This document shows, piece by piece, positions 24,473-33,669 of a DNA stretch of 64,000 nucleotides. The stretch's first letter is position 1, and each line of letters opens with the position of its first letter. This DNA is from an uncultured bacterium (GTDB taxonomy: Bacteria > Myxococcota_A > Bradymonadia > Bradymonadales > Bradymonadaceae), in assembly GCA_937981985.1 (NCBI GenBank), contig CALJNB010000039.1, forward strand, positions 40,923 to 104,922. Reading direction: 5' to 3'. The position numbers were made by a program, and so were the translations under genes. Below the pieces are notes generated by a model that did no database searches, had not been told where the DNA came from, and worked only from the letters and a program-made list of their open reading frames with translations.

Positions 24473-27268
24473 TTATTTGCGTTTTCTTCTTAAAGCTACC
24501 ACGAACCCTAGGAACAGAAGCGCGAGGCTAGGCATCGAATGCGTAGAAGAACAACCGCCTGTGAGTAAGTAGTCATCATCGTTAGCACTATTATTTCCTG
24601 GGTCCAACGGATCGGTACCGGCTGTAAGCTCGTCACCATCGTTAACGCCGTCTTTATCGCTATCGGCAACGTTCGGATCGGTTTCACCGTCGTCCAAACC
24701 ACCATTTTTATTGGTGTCTTCCTCACCATCTTTTAGACCATCTTTGTCGGTATCCTCATCTAATGGATCGGTCGGATTACTTCCCTTAACCTCAATTCCA
24801 TCAGGTAAACCATCACCATCGGTATCAGTTTTAGTGGGGTCGGTACCTAGGTCAGCTTCTTCGATGTCGGTCAGTCCATCATCATCTGAATCGATTGAAG
24901 CATCATCACTTCCATCGAGGGGATCAGTGCCAGCTTTCACTTCTGGGCCGTCATTCACGCCACCGCCATCTGTATCAGCAATATTAGGATTCGTTTCGCC
25001 TTCATCGAGGACACCGTCCAGATTGGTATCTTCCTCTCCGTCCAAAAGTCCATCGTTATCGCTATCACCGACAATTGGATTTGTCGGATTCATACCATTT
25101 ACCTCGATACCATCAGGCAAACCATCGCCATCTGTATCAGGGTTCAATGGACTCGTTCCGGCCGTCATTTCTTCGCCGTTCGTCAGACCATCCATATCGG
25201 GATCGCCATCAAGACCATCGGTGTCGTCTGCGTCTAAATAATTTGGAATGCCATCCATATCGACATCACCGGTTCCCTCGTCTTCATCGGTATCCCCGTC
25301 GCCATCAGAATCTGGATCTAGGTAATTCGGAAGTCCATCGCCATCAACATCATGTAAGAAGTCAAAACCGTCTTGGAATTCATCATCTGATGAGATTCCG
25401 TCAGCATCGTCGTCAAGATCAAGGTAATCTGGTGTCCCATCATCATCGGTATCCGGTGTTGTGGCGGGTGTTCCGCCTGAGTCTGGATCAAATGCATCAT
25501 CCAATCCATCCATATCGGCATCGTTACCTGACGGATCAACGTCGGCTTCACCGTCGCTATTATCGTCGGTTCCTTCGATCGCATCACTGATTCCATCACC
25601 GTCCGAATCGTCATCGAGAAAAGCGGGTTTTCCATCCATATCGGGGTCATCTAGTTTCTCAACCGAGTCCAAAATCCCATCGCCGTCCGAATCCAGATCC
25701 TCGAAATTTGCAATCCCATCGTTATCCAAGTCGCCCATACCTTCGACATCATCAAGAATCCCATCTCCATCGGTATCATCACCGTTTGGACCGTCAATCG
25801 GATCGAGATAATTTGGAATCCCATCATTATCAGAATCTCCATCGCCTTCGGTCTCGTCGTCTCCGTCCACACCATCGGAATCCGTATCTAGGTAGGCTGG
25901 AATATTATCGCCATCGATATCATCACCAAATGTTGCGCCTTCATTGACTTCTTGAAGTGTCGCAATCCCATCACCATCGTCGTCGGTATCAAGGTAATCG
26001 TCGATATTATCGTTATCACTATCGCCTAGAGGAAGCTCAGTTGCGGTAGGAATGGAATCGCCATCATCGTCTGTATCCAACGCATCAATGACATCATCGT
26101 CATCGGTATCCTGTTCGGCATCTGCATCTTCGCCGGCAACACAAACATTTGCTATCGCTACGTTTCCATCACAAAGTCCATCATTGTCCGAATCCGCGTT
26201 CGCCGGGTCCGTACCCAGTTCGGCTTCGCGATCATCTGAAATTCCATCAAAATCGGAATCAAAATCGATAGTAATTTTATCGATTTGGAATTCAACTTCG
26301 GCGGCAGATACCGTTGTCTGAGGATCGACTAAACCGACGCGTAGAGCATACTGAATAAACTGTTTATTTTCTGTATTTGCGTTGTTTACAACATCGCCCG
26401 AGGCAAAAGGTCCCTCCCAAGTTGCGGCTAAGGTACTTGCCTCGTCAGTCCCAGTTCTAACATAATACTGGACCGTAGTTCCGGCACTACCGGAACCCTC
26501 ATGAGATATCGCGCCCCAATTTCTCGCCGCGCCCGTATCAAAAACCGCGGACTCAATTCTTCCTACCAATGCACCAATAATTTTGAAACGTTGAGGTAAT
26601 TGCGTTAAATCGAGAGCCTCTTCAGTGCCGTTATTATCAAGGACCATGACGTGCTCGGCGATCGAAACGTGTCGATCGATCGTGCCGCCAATTTCGAAAC
26701 TTTGAAGTTCCATGTCAATCACATGACCATCAGCCCATTGATTCGCCCAAGCATGGTCAAATCCAGTCAATGTCGACTCTCCTAGATCATCTGAATGGGT
26801 TAAAGTCGGAACATCGCTAATGGAATAAGTCGCGTCAAGCTGACCCGAGCACGGATCGGTAGCAGCTCCGTTCAAATTAGCTGTGAAAATCCAAGATACA
26901 ATTCCAGTCATCGTATCTCTATAGAGAAAAAATTGGGTCTTCCGACATTTTTGAATCGGATAAGGGAAAAGACCGCCTGCCCCCGTATGATTATAATAGG
27001 TCGCGCCGTCTCCCATATCCCTTACCGGTGTAACCTCAAAGCGCTGGTTTGCGTCATTCTCATAACGAAATTGCGTAAAACGGAGACTCCCGGGTGTCGA
27101 AACCCAGTGCGCGTTTCCAATCTCAACGTTAAAACTGTCCTCACCAGATAGATCTGTCGAGCTGGATGTTCCTGCTCCCTTTACCCAGTCGGTTTGTACA
27201 AGCTGTTGCGCGTTCGCGTTCGATGCAAAAGCGATCGTCGCAAATAAGAAAATAAAAAAACGATACAT
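24473..27268 (-). CDS. Secreted calcium-binding repeat protein (TSP3 repeats) with MYXO-CTERM tail
   Basis: 931 residues. Signal peptide about 1-20 (ANAQ). A globular N-terminal region (about 21-330) with Trp and Cys-rich segments precedes about 565 residues of Asp/Gly-rich thrombospondin-type-3 repeats (DxDxDG(I/L)(S/P)D patterns, about 335-900), which bind calcium and make a rigid stalk. The tail is GGCSST (Cys about 906), a hydrophobic helix LALLFLGFVVAL and RRKRK: a MYXO-CTERM-like sorting signal. Expected to be exported and held at the surface. The N-terminal domain may be the functional head; no family recognised. Confidence 0.8.
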   Translation of the reverse strand: MYRFFIFLFATIAFASNANAQQLVQTDWVKGAGTSSSTDLSGEDSFNVEIGNAHWVSTPGSLRFTQFRYENDANQRFEVTPVRDMGDGATYYNHTGAGGLFPYPIQKCRKTQFFLYRDTMTGIVSWIFTANLNGAATDPCSGQLDATYSISDVPTLTHSDDLGESTLTGFDHAWANQWADGHVIDMELQSFEIGGTIDRHVSIAEHVMVLDNNGTEEALDLTQLPQRFKIIGALVGRIESAVFDTGAARNWGAISHEGSGSAGTTVQYYVRTGTDEASTLAATWEGPFASGDVVNNANTENKQFIQYALRVGLVDPQTTVSAAEVEFQIDKITIDFDSDFDGISDDREAELGTDPANADSDNDGLCDGNVAIANVCVAGEDADAEQDTDDDDVIDALDTDDDGDSIPTATELPLGDSDNDNIDDYLDTDDDGDGIATLQEVNEGATFGDDIDGDNIPAYLDTDSDGVDGDDETEGDGDSDNDGIPNYLDPIDGPNGDDTDGDGILDDVEGMGDLDNDGIANFEDLDSDGDGILDSVEKLDDPDMDGKPAFLDDDSDGDGISDAIEGTDDNSDGEADVDPSGNDADMDGLDDAFDPDSGGTPATTPDTDDDGTPDYLDLDDDADGISSDDEFQDGFDFLHDVDGDGLPNYLDPDSDGDGDTDEDEGTGDVDMDGIPNYLDADDTDGLDGDPDMDGLTNGEEMTAGTSPLNPDTDGDGLPDGIEVNGMNPTNPIVGDSDNDGLLDGEEDTNLDGVLDEGETNPNIADTDGGGVNDGPEVKAGTDPLDGSDDASIDSDDDGLTDIEEADLGTDPTKTDTDGDGLPDGIEVKGSNPTDPLDEDTDKDGLKDGEEDTNKNGGLDDGETDPNVADSDKDGVNDGDELTAGTDPLDPGNNSANDDDYLLTGGCSSTHSMPSLALLFLGFVVALRRKRK

Positions 27269-27494
27269 ATGATTAGTCTCTTTGCAAAAAGTATAGAAGG
27301 TAAGTTGTCTTCAAGTTCTTCAAAAATGTGCGAGTTTTTCTCTCCATCGAGGGAACACACTCAAACACCCTAGAGCAAAGATATCGTTTAGCTAAAAAAA
27401 ATACTTGTCAGGGAGCACTTTTTTTTTCGTAAATTGTGTGCAAAATATTTGTCGATGTTTAAACTGAGCATCACTCTCTTAAAGCCGGAACATC

Positions 27495-29759
27495 GTGAGT
27501 TTGTTTTTCTTGATTGGTATGGCCGTCAGTTTCATCCCCGCTGCTCTCTACAGCGCCTATAGTTTAAGTCCTTCAGGGCGTCTGCGTTCGCGAATGCGGA
27601 GGCAGCAAAACCATACAGCGCGCCTCACAAAAACTACCGAAAAAACGATTCAAAACGCACGGCTGGAATTCCAAATTCACAGCGAACGTTTTATTAAAAA
27701 CTATCGAACCCATATCGGAGACTCACTTCCTATAGAATCACTTAAATCATTTGGAGCGGAGAATGTACGATGGACCGCGCTCAGGAATAACGGATATAAA
27801 ACGGTCGGAGATTTTATTCGAAATCCGGCGGTAACAGAGATTTCTGGAGTTGGTACCCATAGCGCCCAAAGTCTAGAAAAGGCTCTCACGGACGCACGCA
27901 TTGCGATCAATGCGATGGAAATCCCCGAACCCAAACAGAATGACGTCCACGAAGGTCACGGTCTTTTGATCGCCGCTCAAAACCAAATCGAATCCATCCA
28001 AAGATCAGAACGCCTGGCACGCCACCTTGCAGAGCTCGACTCGATCTCAGCCGAAGTTGCTCCTTCGAACTTTCGTGACTGGCTGCACAATAGAACGAAA
28101 ACAAATACACGAGCGAAAAAAGAAACCGAACTCATCGCTCCACTAGAACGCTCTTTGGAACAAGTCGAAGAAGACCTTCAACAGGATTCGCAAGTCATTC
28201 GCCCCGAACTCCACGAACAGGTTTTAGAAATCATCGCAGAAATCGTCCCGGGAGGAACTGCGGCTCGCGCGCTCTTCGGAGCATTGACCTCGGCTGAGCT
28301 TAATTCCGTAAAAAATTTCTCGTTGGAGACTGACGGATTGGACGTTGAACTACGACGATACCAAATCTTCGGGGCTAAGTTCTGTCTTCTAAAAAAACGT
28401 ATCCTCTTAGGCGATGAGATGGGTTTGGGTAAAACGATTCAAGCGCTAGCCGTGATGAACCACCTACGCACTCAAGATCTAAAACATTTCTTAGTTCTCG
28501 CTCCGGCCGGCGTCGTTTTTAATTGGACTCACGAAATAACACAGAGAACCCAATTAACGGCGTTCGCATTCACTGGTTCTCAACGCGATACGATTCTGGA
28601 AACATGGAAAGAAGTCGGAGGGGTTTTGGTGGCCTCCTATTCGTCAGCGCGGTCGAATCAACTAGAAAAAAAAGTAGAGACCGTCGATCTATTCGTCGCT
28701 GACGAAGCCCATTACACGAAAAATCCATCATCAGGACGCGCAAAAACGACGCGAGGCCTTAGTGGTATCTCCGAATACGTGATGTTCATGAGTGGCACTC
28801 CAATCGAAAATAGAGCATCTGAATTTGTGAATATCATCGAACCCATTAATCCTGACCTCGCGACAAAGCTACGCGGTGAAAAAGAAAACCTTGGACGAGA
28901 GGTCGCCGTCCAAGCTGCAAGCTCTCTCGTATTAGGAAGACCAACAGCACGTCTTATTCTGATTCTCATGAAAGAACTTCATCAATCAAAATTCGACGAC
29001 CTTGTATCACCACAAGAATTTCGGCACTTGGTCCGAAACACTTATCTACGTCGCAATCAGGTGGATGTTTTGGCCGAACTTCCGGAATGCATTGAAACAC
29101 AATCTTGGACGGAGATGACCCCAAACGACTTAAAAGCCTATAAAGCAGAAGTCAAAAATCGAAACTTTATGGGAATGCGTCGCGTCTGTGCGACTGAAGG
29201 AAAACTGGAACTTCTGGCGAGTTTAGTCGCAGAGTGCCAAATGTTGGGCCGAAAAGTGGTCATATTCTCCTATTTTCTTGAGAACTTAGATTTGATCGAA
29301 GCCTATCTACCCAACGTCGTTGCGCGTCTAGATGGATCTGTGGCCACGCACGAACGTTTGGACGTCATCGAAAACTTTCGCTCCACACCGGGGCACGCGA
29401 TCATGGTCGCACAAATCGTTGCTGCTGGGATCGGAATCAATCTTCAATTCGCCTCCACGGTCGTTCTATTTGAACCGCAGATCAAACCATCAATAGAAGA
29501 ACAAGCAATTGGTCGAGTCAAACGCATGGGGCAGGAACAACGCGTGATCGTCCATCGTTTACTTTGTGCGAATAGCGTTGACGAACGCATGCTTGAACTC
29601 ATGGCCGATAAGCGCCAAGATTTCGATGACTATGCAAGAGATTCTTTAGCCAAAGAAAACACCGATCCTTTTGACGGCGGCCAAGTGAACCGAATTCTCA
29701 ATGAAGAAGCGCGGCGCTTGGGCCTAACAGTGGCCGATGCGCTTCTGGATTTGTTGTAA
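27495..29759 (+). CDS. SNF2-family ATPase with N-terminal membrane segment and HhH domain
   Basis: 754 residues from a GTG. An N-terminal hydrophobic helix (about 1-22, LFFLIGMAVSFIPAALYSAY) and a basic coiled coil (30-75) precede a helix-hairpin-helix-like region (about 80-130, RWTALRNNGYKTVGDF, VTEISGVGTHSAQSLEKAL). The SNF2 core follows: Walker A DEMGLGKT (307-314), DEAH box VADEAHYTKNP (401-411), SGTPIENR, and motif VI QAIGRVKRMGQ (670-680). SNF2 enzymes translocate on double-stranded DNA to remodel bound proteins. Membrane attachment of such an enzyme is unusual. No operon partner; the stop is followed by the terminator of the convergent gene. Confidence 0.85.
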   Translation: MSLFFLIGMAVSFIPAALYSAYSLSPSGRLRSRMRRQQNHTARLTKTTEKTIQNARLEFQIHSERFIKNYRTHIGDSLPIESLKSFGAENVRWTALRNNGYKTVGDFIRNPAVTEISGVGTHSAQSLEKALTDARIAINAMEIPEPKQNDVHEGHGLLIAAQNQIESIQRSERLARHLAELDSISAEVAPSNFRDWLHNRTKTNTRAKKETELIAPLERSLEQVEEDLQQDSQVIRPELHEQVLEIIAEIVPGGTAARALFGALTSAELNSVKNFSLETDGLDVELRRYQIFGAKFCLLKKRILLGDEMGLGKTIQALAVMNHLRTQDLKHFLVLAPAGVVFNWTHEITQRTQLTAFAFTGSQRDTILETWKEVGGVLVASYSSARSNQLEKKVETVDLFVADEAHYTKNPSSGRAKTTRGLSGISEYVMFMSGTPIENRASEFVNIIEPINPDLATKLRGEKENLGREVAVQAASSLVLGRPTARLILILMKELHQSKFDDLVSPQEFRHLVRNTYLRRNQVDVLAELPECIETQSWTEMTPNDLKAYKAEVKNRNFMGMRRVCATEGKLELLASLVAECQMLGRKVVIFSYFLENLDLIEAYLPNVVARLDGSVATHERLDVIENFRSTPGHAIMVAQIVAAGIGINLQFASTVVLFEPQIKPSIEEQAIGRVKRMGQEQRVIVHRLLCANSVDERMLELMADKRQDFDDYARDSLAKENTDPFDGGQVNRILNEEARRLGLTVADALLDLL

Positions 29760-29767
29760 AAATTGTC

Positions 29768-29795
29768 AAAAAAAAGCCCGTCAGAACGACGAGCT
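29768..29795 (-). terminator. Intrinsic terminator of the triple-DsbA gene
   Basis: Minus-strand hairpin AGCTCGTC-GTTCT-GACGGGCT (eight pairs, one G-T wobble) followed by eight T residues. Located 20 bases after the stop at 29816. Confidence 0.85.
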
Positions 29796-29815
29796 GTTTG
29801 GAATATTCATTGAAA

Positions 29816-31816
29816 TTATTTTTTCAATTCAGCATCAACAAGCGCTTTGAATTTTTCGAAAGGCTGAGCCCCGACAAGACGATTGCCGTTTACGAAGAAA
29901 GCTGGAGTTCCACGAACGCCAACAGCTTTGCCTTCTGCCATTTCTTTTGCTGCTTGATCAATAACAGCTTTGGAAACCATATCTTTCTTGAATTTCTCAA
30001 CGTTGATACCAATTTTGGCAGCAAAGCCTGCAGTTAACTCGGTCATGTCAGCAGTCTTGAAGGTTTTTGAAGCTTCGAAAAGAAGGTCATGCATTTCCCA
30101 GAATTTACCTTGCTTGCCCGCAGCGATTGCAGCGTGGTGTGCAGCCGGTGCTTGCTTATGAAATGCAAGCGGGAATGCTTTGAAAATAACAGCAACTTTG
30201 TCACCGTACGTTTCCTTAACTTTCTGAACGGTCGCGTTTCCACGTGTGCAGTAAGGACATTGAAAATCAGAGAATTCAAAAATCTTAACTTTCGCGTTTT
30301 TCTTTCCTTTAACGTAGGAATCTCCGATAACGAGTTTAGAAGGATCCACTTTTGGAGCCGGGGCCGCCGGCGCTGGTGCTGCCTTAGGTGCGTTCTTCTT
30401 ATTGTGCTCTACAGCTGCCTTATAAAGCGCATCGCCTGAAAGATTTTTCTCTTTCTTAAGCTTGGTAGCAATGGCGATCTGTTTTTTGATTTCTGTTTCA
30501 AATGCTGGGTAAGGCTTCGCACCGACAAGCTGAACGCCATTCACAAAGAAGTTAGGAGTTCCTCTAGCACCGACTTTTTGAGCAAGCGCACCATCAGCTT
30601 TAACCTTGTTTAAGACTGCATCACTTGCCATAGCGGCTTTGAATTTTGGAATGTTCAATCCAAGTTTCTGAGCATAACCAGTTGTAAGTGCGTTCATATC
30701 AGCTCCTTTGAAAGACTTGAAGTTTTCAAAAAGCATGTCATGCATTTCCCAGAACTTGCCTTGTTGATTTGCTGCAAGTGCTGCCGCGTGTGCAGCGGGT
30801 GCCTCTTTATGGAACGGAAGAGGAGCTTGTTTGAATACAATTCGAACCTTGTCGCCGTAGTTTTTCATAACTTGTGCAAGCGTTGGATTAACGCGAGTAC
30901 AGAAGGGGCACTGAAAATCAGAGAATTCTACGATCGTAACAAGGGGATCTTTAGCACCTTTAACGGGATCTTCTGCCATAACAGGAACGAAGTTAACCAC
31001 TTGTCCAGCAGGCTTTGCAGCAGGCTTCTTAGCTTCGGCCGCTTTAAAGTTACTTGTAACCATTTTGTTGTAGATGTCAGACTTTGCAGTTCCTGCAGCC
31101 AACATCGTTTTAACTTCACCGAGTTGCTTCTTAATGATTTCTTCAAACTTCGGGAAAGGCTGCGCCCCAGAAAGACGCTCGCCGTTGATGAAGAAATGTG
31201 GCGTTCCACGAACACCCAAACTTGCGCCAAGCTTCAAGTCGTCCTTAACGATTTGAGCAGTGGCGGGGCTAGTCATGTCTGCTTTAAACTTTTTGATATC
31301 AAGACCAAGCTTAGTTGCCATTCCTGTTGCCATTTCAAGCATCCCAGCGTCGCCCTTGCCTTTCATTGATTTCTGAGCTTCGAAAAGAAGATCGTGCATT
31401 TCTGAGAACTTACCTTGGTTTCCCGCGGCAATCGACGCGTGATGCGCTGCAGGTGCTTCTTTATGGAAGGCCAATGGGTTATGTTTGAATACAACTTTTA
31501 CATCGTTTGGGTATTTCTCTATCGCCTGCTTGGCTGTGGCACCACCGCGCGCGCAGAAGGGACACTGAAAATCAGAAAATTCTACGATCGTAATCGCAGC
31601 GTCTGGATTTCCCATAACGAAAGATTTTCCTAGTGGAATCTTGGCGCTGTCTCCAGCAGTTCCTTTTGCAACAAGTTCAGTTGTCGCGGCACCAGCTTTA
31701 TTATCAGCTGTATCTGAAGTGCCTTGTTTTACAAAATATCCACCTGCAAATGCAGCGATTGCGACGGCAATAATCGTCAATATTGACGTGCCATTTCCTT
31801 TAGACTCTTGAGCCAT
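29816..31816 (-). CDS. Membrane-anchored protein with three tandem DsbA-like thioredoxin domains
   Basis: 666 residues with an AAGGAG box 8 bases before the ATG. N-terminal transmembrane helix (about 12-30) places the rest in the periplasm. Three thioredoxin-fold domains each start with a FSDFQCP motif: Cys pairs CPFC at 85-88, CPFC at 303-306 and CPYC at 520-523. Each also has the AFHKEAPAAH-like segment, EMHDLLFE-type helix and a RGTP cis-proline loop (204-ish, 419-ish, 635-ish). This is DSBA-like thiol oxidoreductase activity (disulfide formation or isomerisation), here tripled by duplication. A DsbB partner is not in the window. Confidence 0.9.
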   Translation of the reverse strand: MAQESKGNGTSILTIIAVAIAAFAGGYFVKQGTSDTADNKAGAATTELVAKGTAGDSAKIPLGKSFVMGNPDAAITIVEFSDFQCPFCARGGATAKQAIEKYPNDVKVVFKHNPLAFHKEAPAAHHASIAAGNQGKFSEMHDLLFEAQKSMKGKGDAGMLEMATGMATKLGLDIKKFKADMTSPATAQIVKDDLKLGASLGVRGTPHFFINGERLSGAQPFPKFEEIIKKQLGEVKTMLAAGTAKSDIYNKMVTSNFKAAEAKKPAAKPAGQVVNFVPVMAEDPVKGAKDPLVTIVEFSDFQCPFCTRVNPTLAQVMKNYGDKVRIVFKQAPLPFHKEAPAAHAAALAANQQGKFWEMHDMLFENFKSFKGADMNALTTGYAQKLGLNIPKFKAAMASDAVLNKVKADGALAQKVGARGTPNFFVNGVQLVGAKPYPAFETEIKKQIAIATKLKKEKNLSGDALYKAAVEHNKKNAPKAAPAPAAPAPKVDPSKLVIGDSYVKGKKNAKVKIFEFSDFQCPYCTRGNATVQKVKETYGDKVAVIFKAFPLAFHKQAPAAHHAAIAAGKQGKFWEMHDLLFEASKTFKTADMTELTAGFAAKIGINVEKFKKDMVSKAVIDQAAKEMAEGKAVGVRGTPAFFVNGNRLVGAQPFEKFKALVDAELKK

Positions 31817-31961
31817 ATGCTATTCTCCTTAGCAATAAAATAATACATCCGTGCGTATAGCACGAAGCTTTCTTAAATAAAGTTAAATTTATGTTCTTAT
31901 GTTTGTTAAACGTGCGTTTCGCTTCAAATCGTAATTTTAATTCTCAGCGAGACGCGGAGTA

Positions 31962-32567
31962 CTAAGCCGTTCGAGGCGGCGGTACGGGGGGATGATGATT
32001 CCAATCTTTGTGAGAAAATTGGTATCGGTATTGATGAGTTAATCGGTTATTCAGTTCGATACTGGTCGTTGTGTATAATTGACTTGTATCCGTGCGTCCG
32101 TAAACCGCCGTTGAAGCGAGCTGTATGGTTGGCGTAGCAGGGGTAAATTCGCAATCTGCTAAGTTGGACGCTAAACAACTTCGAGCCGGTGTGGGTTGTT
32201 TCACTGGCGTTGATACCTGTTCAACCATGTCCGAACTTCCTCCGGCTACCGAAATCGCAACCTCAGCAATTTGCTTGAGTACGTCCTCTCCTTTACTTTG
32301 ATCGGAGTGCCAAGATCCCATCATTTTCAAAAGGGATTTGGTCGTCGAAATGGGAAAAGCCGCGGCTTCCAAGCAAACGTTGTTCTCTTCACTATTGTCG
32401 TCGGTCTCAGCACAGGGCGAAACTTCGGGAGATCGAGACACAGGCTCAGCTAGGGTATGCGCATCACAAATATCAACCTTGTTTCCCCAAAATGCAAAAG
32501 CGCTTGAAGGGAACAAACATGCCAGTATCAAAAATGTAAGTACGCGAAAGTTCATTAAACTTTTCAT
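31962..32567 (-). CDS. Secreted protein of unknown function
   Basis: 201 residues, from either the ATG at 32565-32567 or the ATG at 32553-32555; the AAGGA box is too close to the first and far (12 bases) from the second. Signal peptide with cleavage near AFAF. Mature region has several Cys, low complexity at the C-terminus (HHPPVPPPRTA) and no recognisable domain. No neighbour suggests a role. Confidence 0.5.
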   Translation of the reverse strand: MKSLMNFRVLTFLILACLFPSSAFAFWGNKVDICDAHTLAEPVSRSPEVSPCAETDDNSEENNVCLEAAAFPISTTKSLLKMMGSWHSDQSKGEDVLKQIAEVAISVAGGSSDMVEQVSTPVKQPTPARSCLASNLADCEFTPATPTIQLASTAVYGRTDTSQLYTTTSIELNNRLTHQYRYQFSHKDWNHHPPVPPPRTA

Positions 32568-32664
32568 TCCTTAGCTAAGGTTGTTGATGCTCCTAAAGTA
32601 AGTTAGGAGACAGCCAGCTAGGGCACACTAGAGGATCGCAAGAGGCGAATCAAGTACAACGATA

Positions 32665-33669
32665 ATGAATGAAGTTGCAGTAAAACCAGTTCGGGTTGTA
32701 ATCGTTGGATGTGGAAGAGTTTGCCGATATCACCTCAACGGAATCGCCAATAACCCCGCGTTTGATGTTGTTGGAATTTGCGATATCGATCCAGAGTCGG
32801 CCTCTTGGGCCGAGGACGCGTTCCAAACTAAACGACAAGATTTTGAGAACATTCAGAATATCGAACCTGACCTAGCCGTTATTTGTACCCCCAGCGGACA
32901 CCATTTTCATCATGCACATGAGATGCTCAATTCTGGGATCCATGTACTCATCGAAAAACCAGCCACTTTAAACGCAAACGAGCTGGAAGAGCTGGTCTCA
33001 CTTGCTGAACGAAAAAATCGTCAAATATTTGTAGTTCAACAGCAACGATTCTTAGACTCAGTTCAGCACCTAAAAGATAATCTGGAAAGTCTCGGCGAGG
33101 TTTTTGCGATCCAAATGCATCTTTTTTGGGCACGCCCCCAATCCTACTTCGAACAAAATGAATGGCGAGGAACAAAGAAACTAGACGGAGGCGTGTTGTA
33201 CAATCAAGGCGCACATTCGATTGATCTTCTCAGTTGGCTCTTTGGGTACCCGTTAAAAATAACGGGAACGATGAAAACGTTAAAACGAAATATTGAATTC
33301 GAAGATACTATTGCTTGCACCATCGAATTCGAAAACGGAGGGCTTGCAACCTTTACAAGCACGATCTTGTGCCCGGAAAGAAACTTCGAAGCTGGGATTA
33401 CGATCATTGCCGAAAACGGCATCGTTCGCTTAGGTGGAATAAGTTTCGAAAAAATGGAGGTTTGGGAGGTTAAAGGTACCGATGCAAAAACATACAGCGA
33501 CCGTGCAACCGATTATGTCTATAAGGACGGACACCTTAAAACCTATATTGAAGTCGCGAAGGCCCTTCGACGTGAGCCGCATCAAGCTGTGGATGGCAAC
33601 GAAGCCCTAAAGACAATACGTTTTATTGAGGCCATTTATGACGCATGCTCAATCGGTAAAACGCCCTAA
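32665..33669 (+). CDS. Gfo/Idh/MocA-family oxidoreductase (sugar dehydrogenase type)
   Basis: 334 residues. N-terminal Rossmann domain: VRVVIVGCGRVCRYHLNGIA, then ICTPSGHHF and the diagnostic EKPATL segment. The C-terminal catalytic domain has GGVLYNQGAHSIDLLSWLFG. Such enzymes oxidise or reduce nucleotide sugars or cyclitols with NAD(P); similarity is closest to WlbA/WbpB-type UDP-sugar 3-dehydrogenases, but the substrate cannot be assigned. Convergent with and overlapping the serpin gene by 21 bases. Confidence 0.85.
   Translation: MNEVAVKPVRVVIVGCGRVCRYHLNGIANNPAFDVVGICDIDPESASWAEDAFQTKRQDFENIQNIEPDLAVICTPSGHHFHHAHEMLNSGIHVLIEKPATLNANELEELVSLAERKNRQIFVVQQQRFLDSVQHLKDNLESLGEVFAIQMHLFWARPQSYFEQNEWRGTKKLDGGVLYNQGAHSIDLLSWLFGYPLKITGTMKTLKRNIEFEDTIACTIEFENGGLATFTSTILCPERNFEAGITIIAENGIVRLGGISFEKMEVWEVKGTDAKTYSDRATDYVYKDGHLKTYIEVAKALRREPHQAVDGNEALKTIRFIEAIYDACSIGKTP

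Noticed and set aside
25075..25590. 171-residue plus-strand His/Arg-rich ORF
   Set aside because: It is the complementary reading of the Asp-rich TSP3 repeat gene.
24560..26280. CRISPR-like or satellite repeat array
   Set aside because: The periodicity is protein-level: Asp-rich TSP3 codons within one long ORF, with variable spacing and no spacer structure.
33649..33669. Frameshift at the overlap of the oxidoreductase and serpin genes
   Set aside because: Both C-termini look complete; this is a simple convergent overlap of 21 bases.
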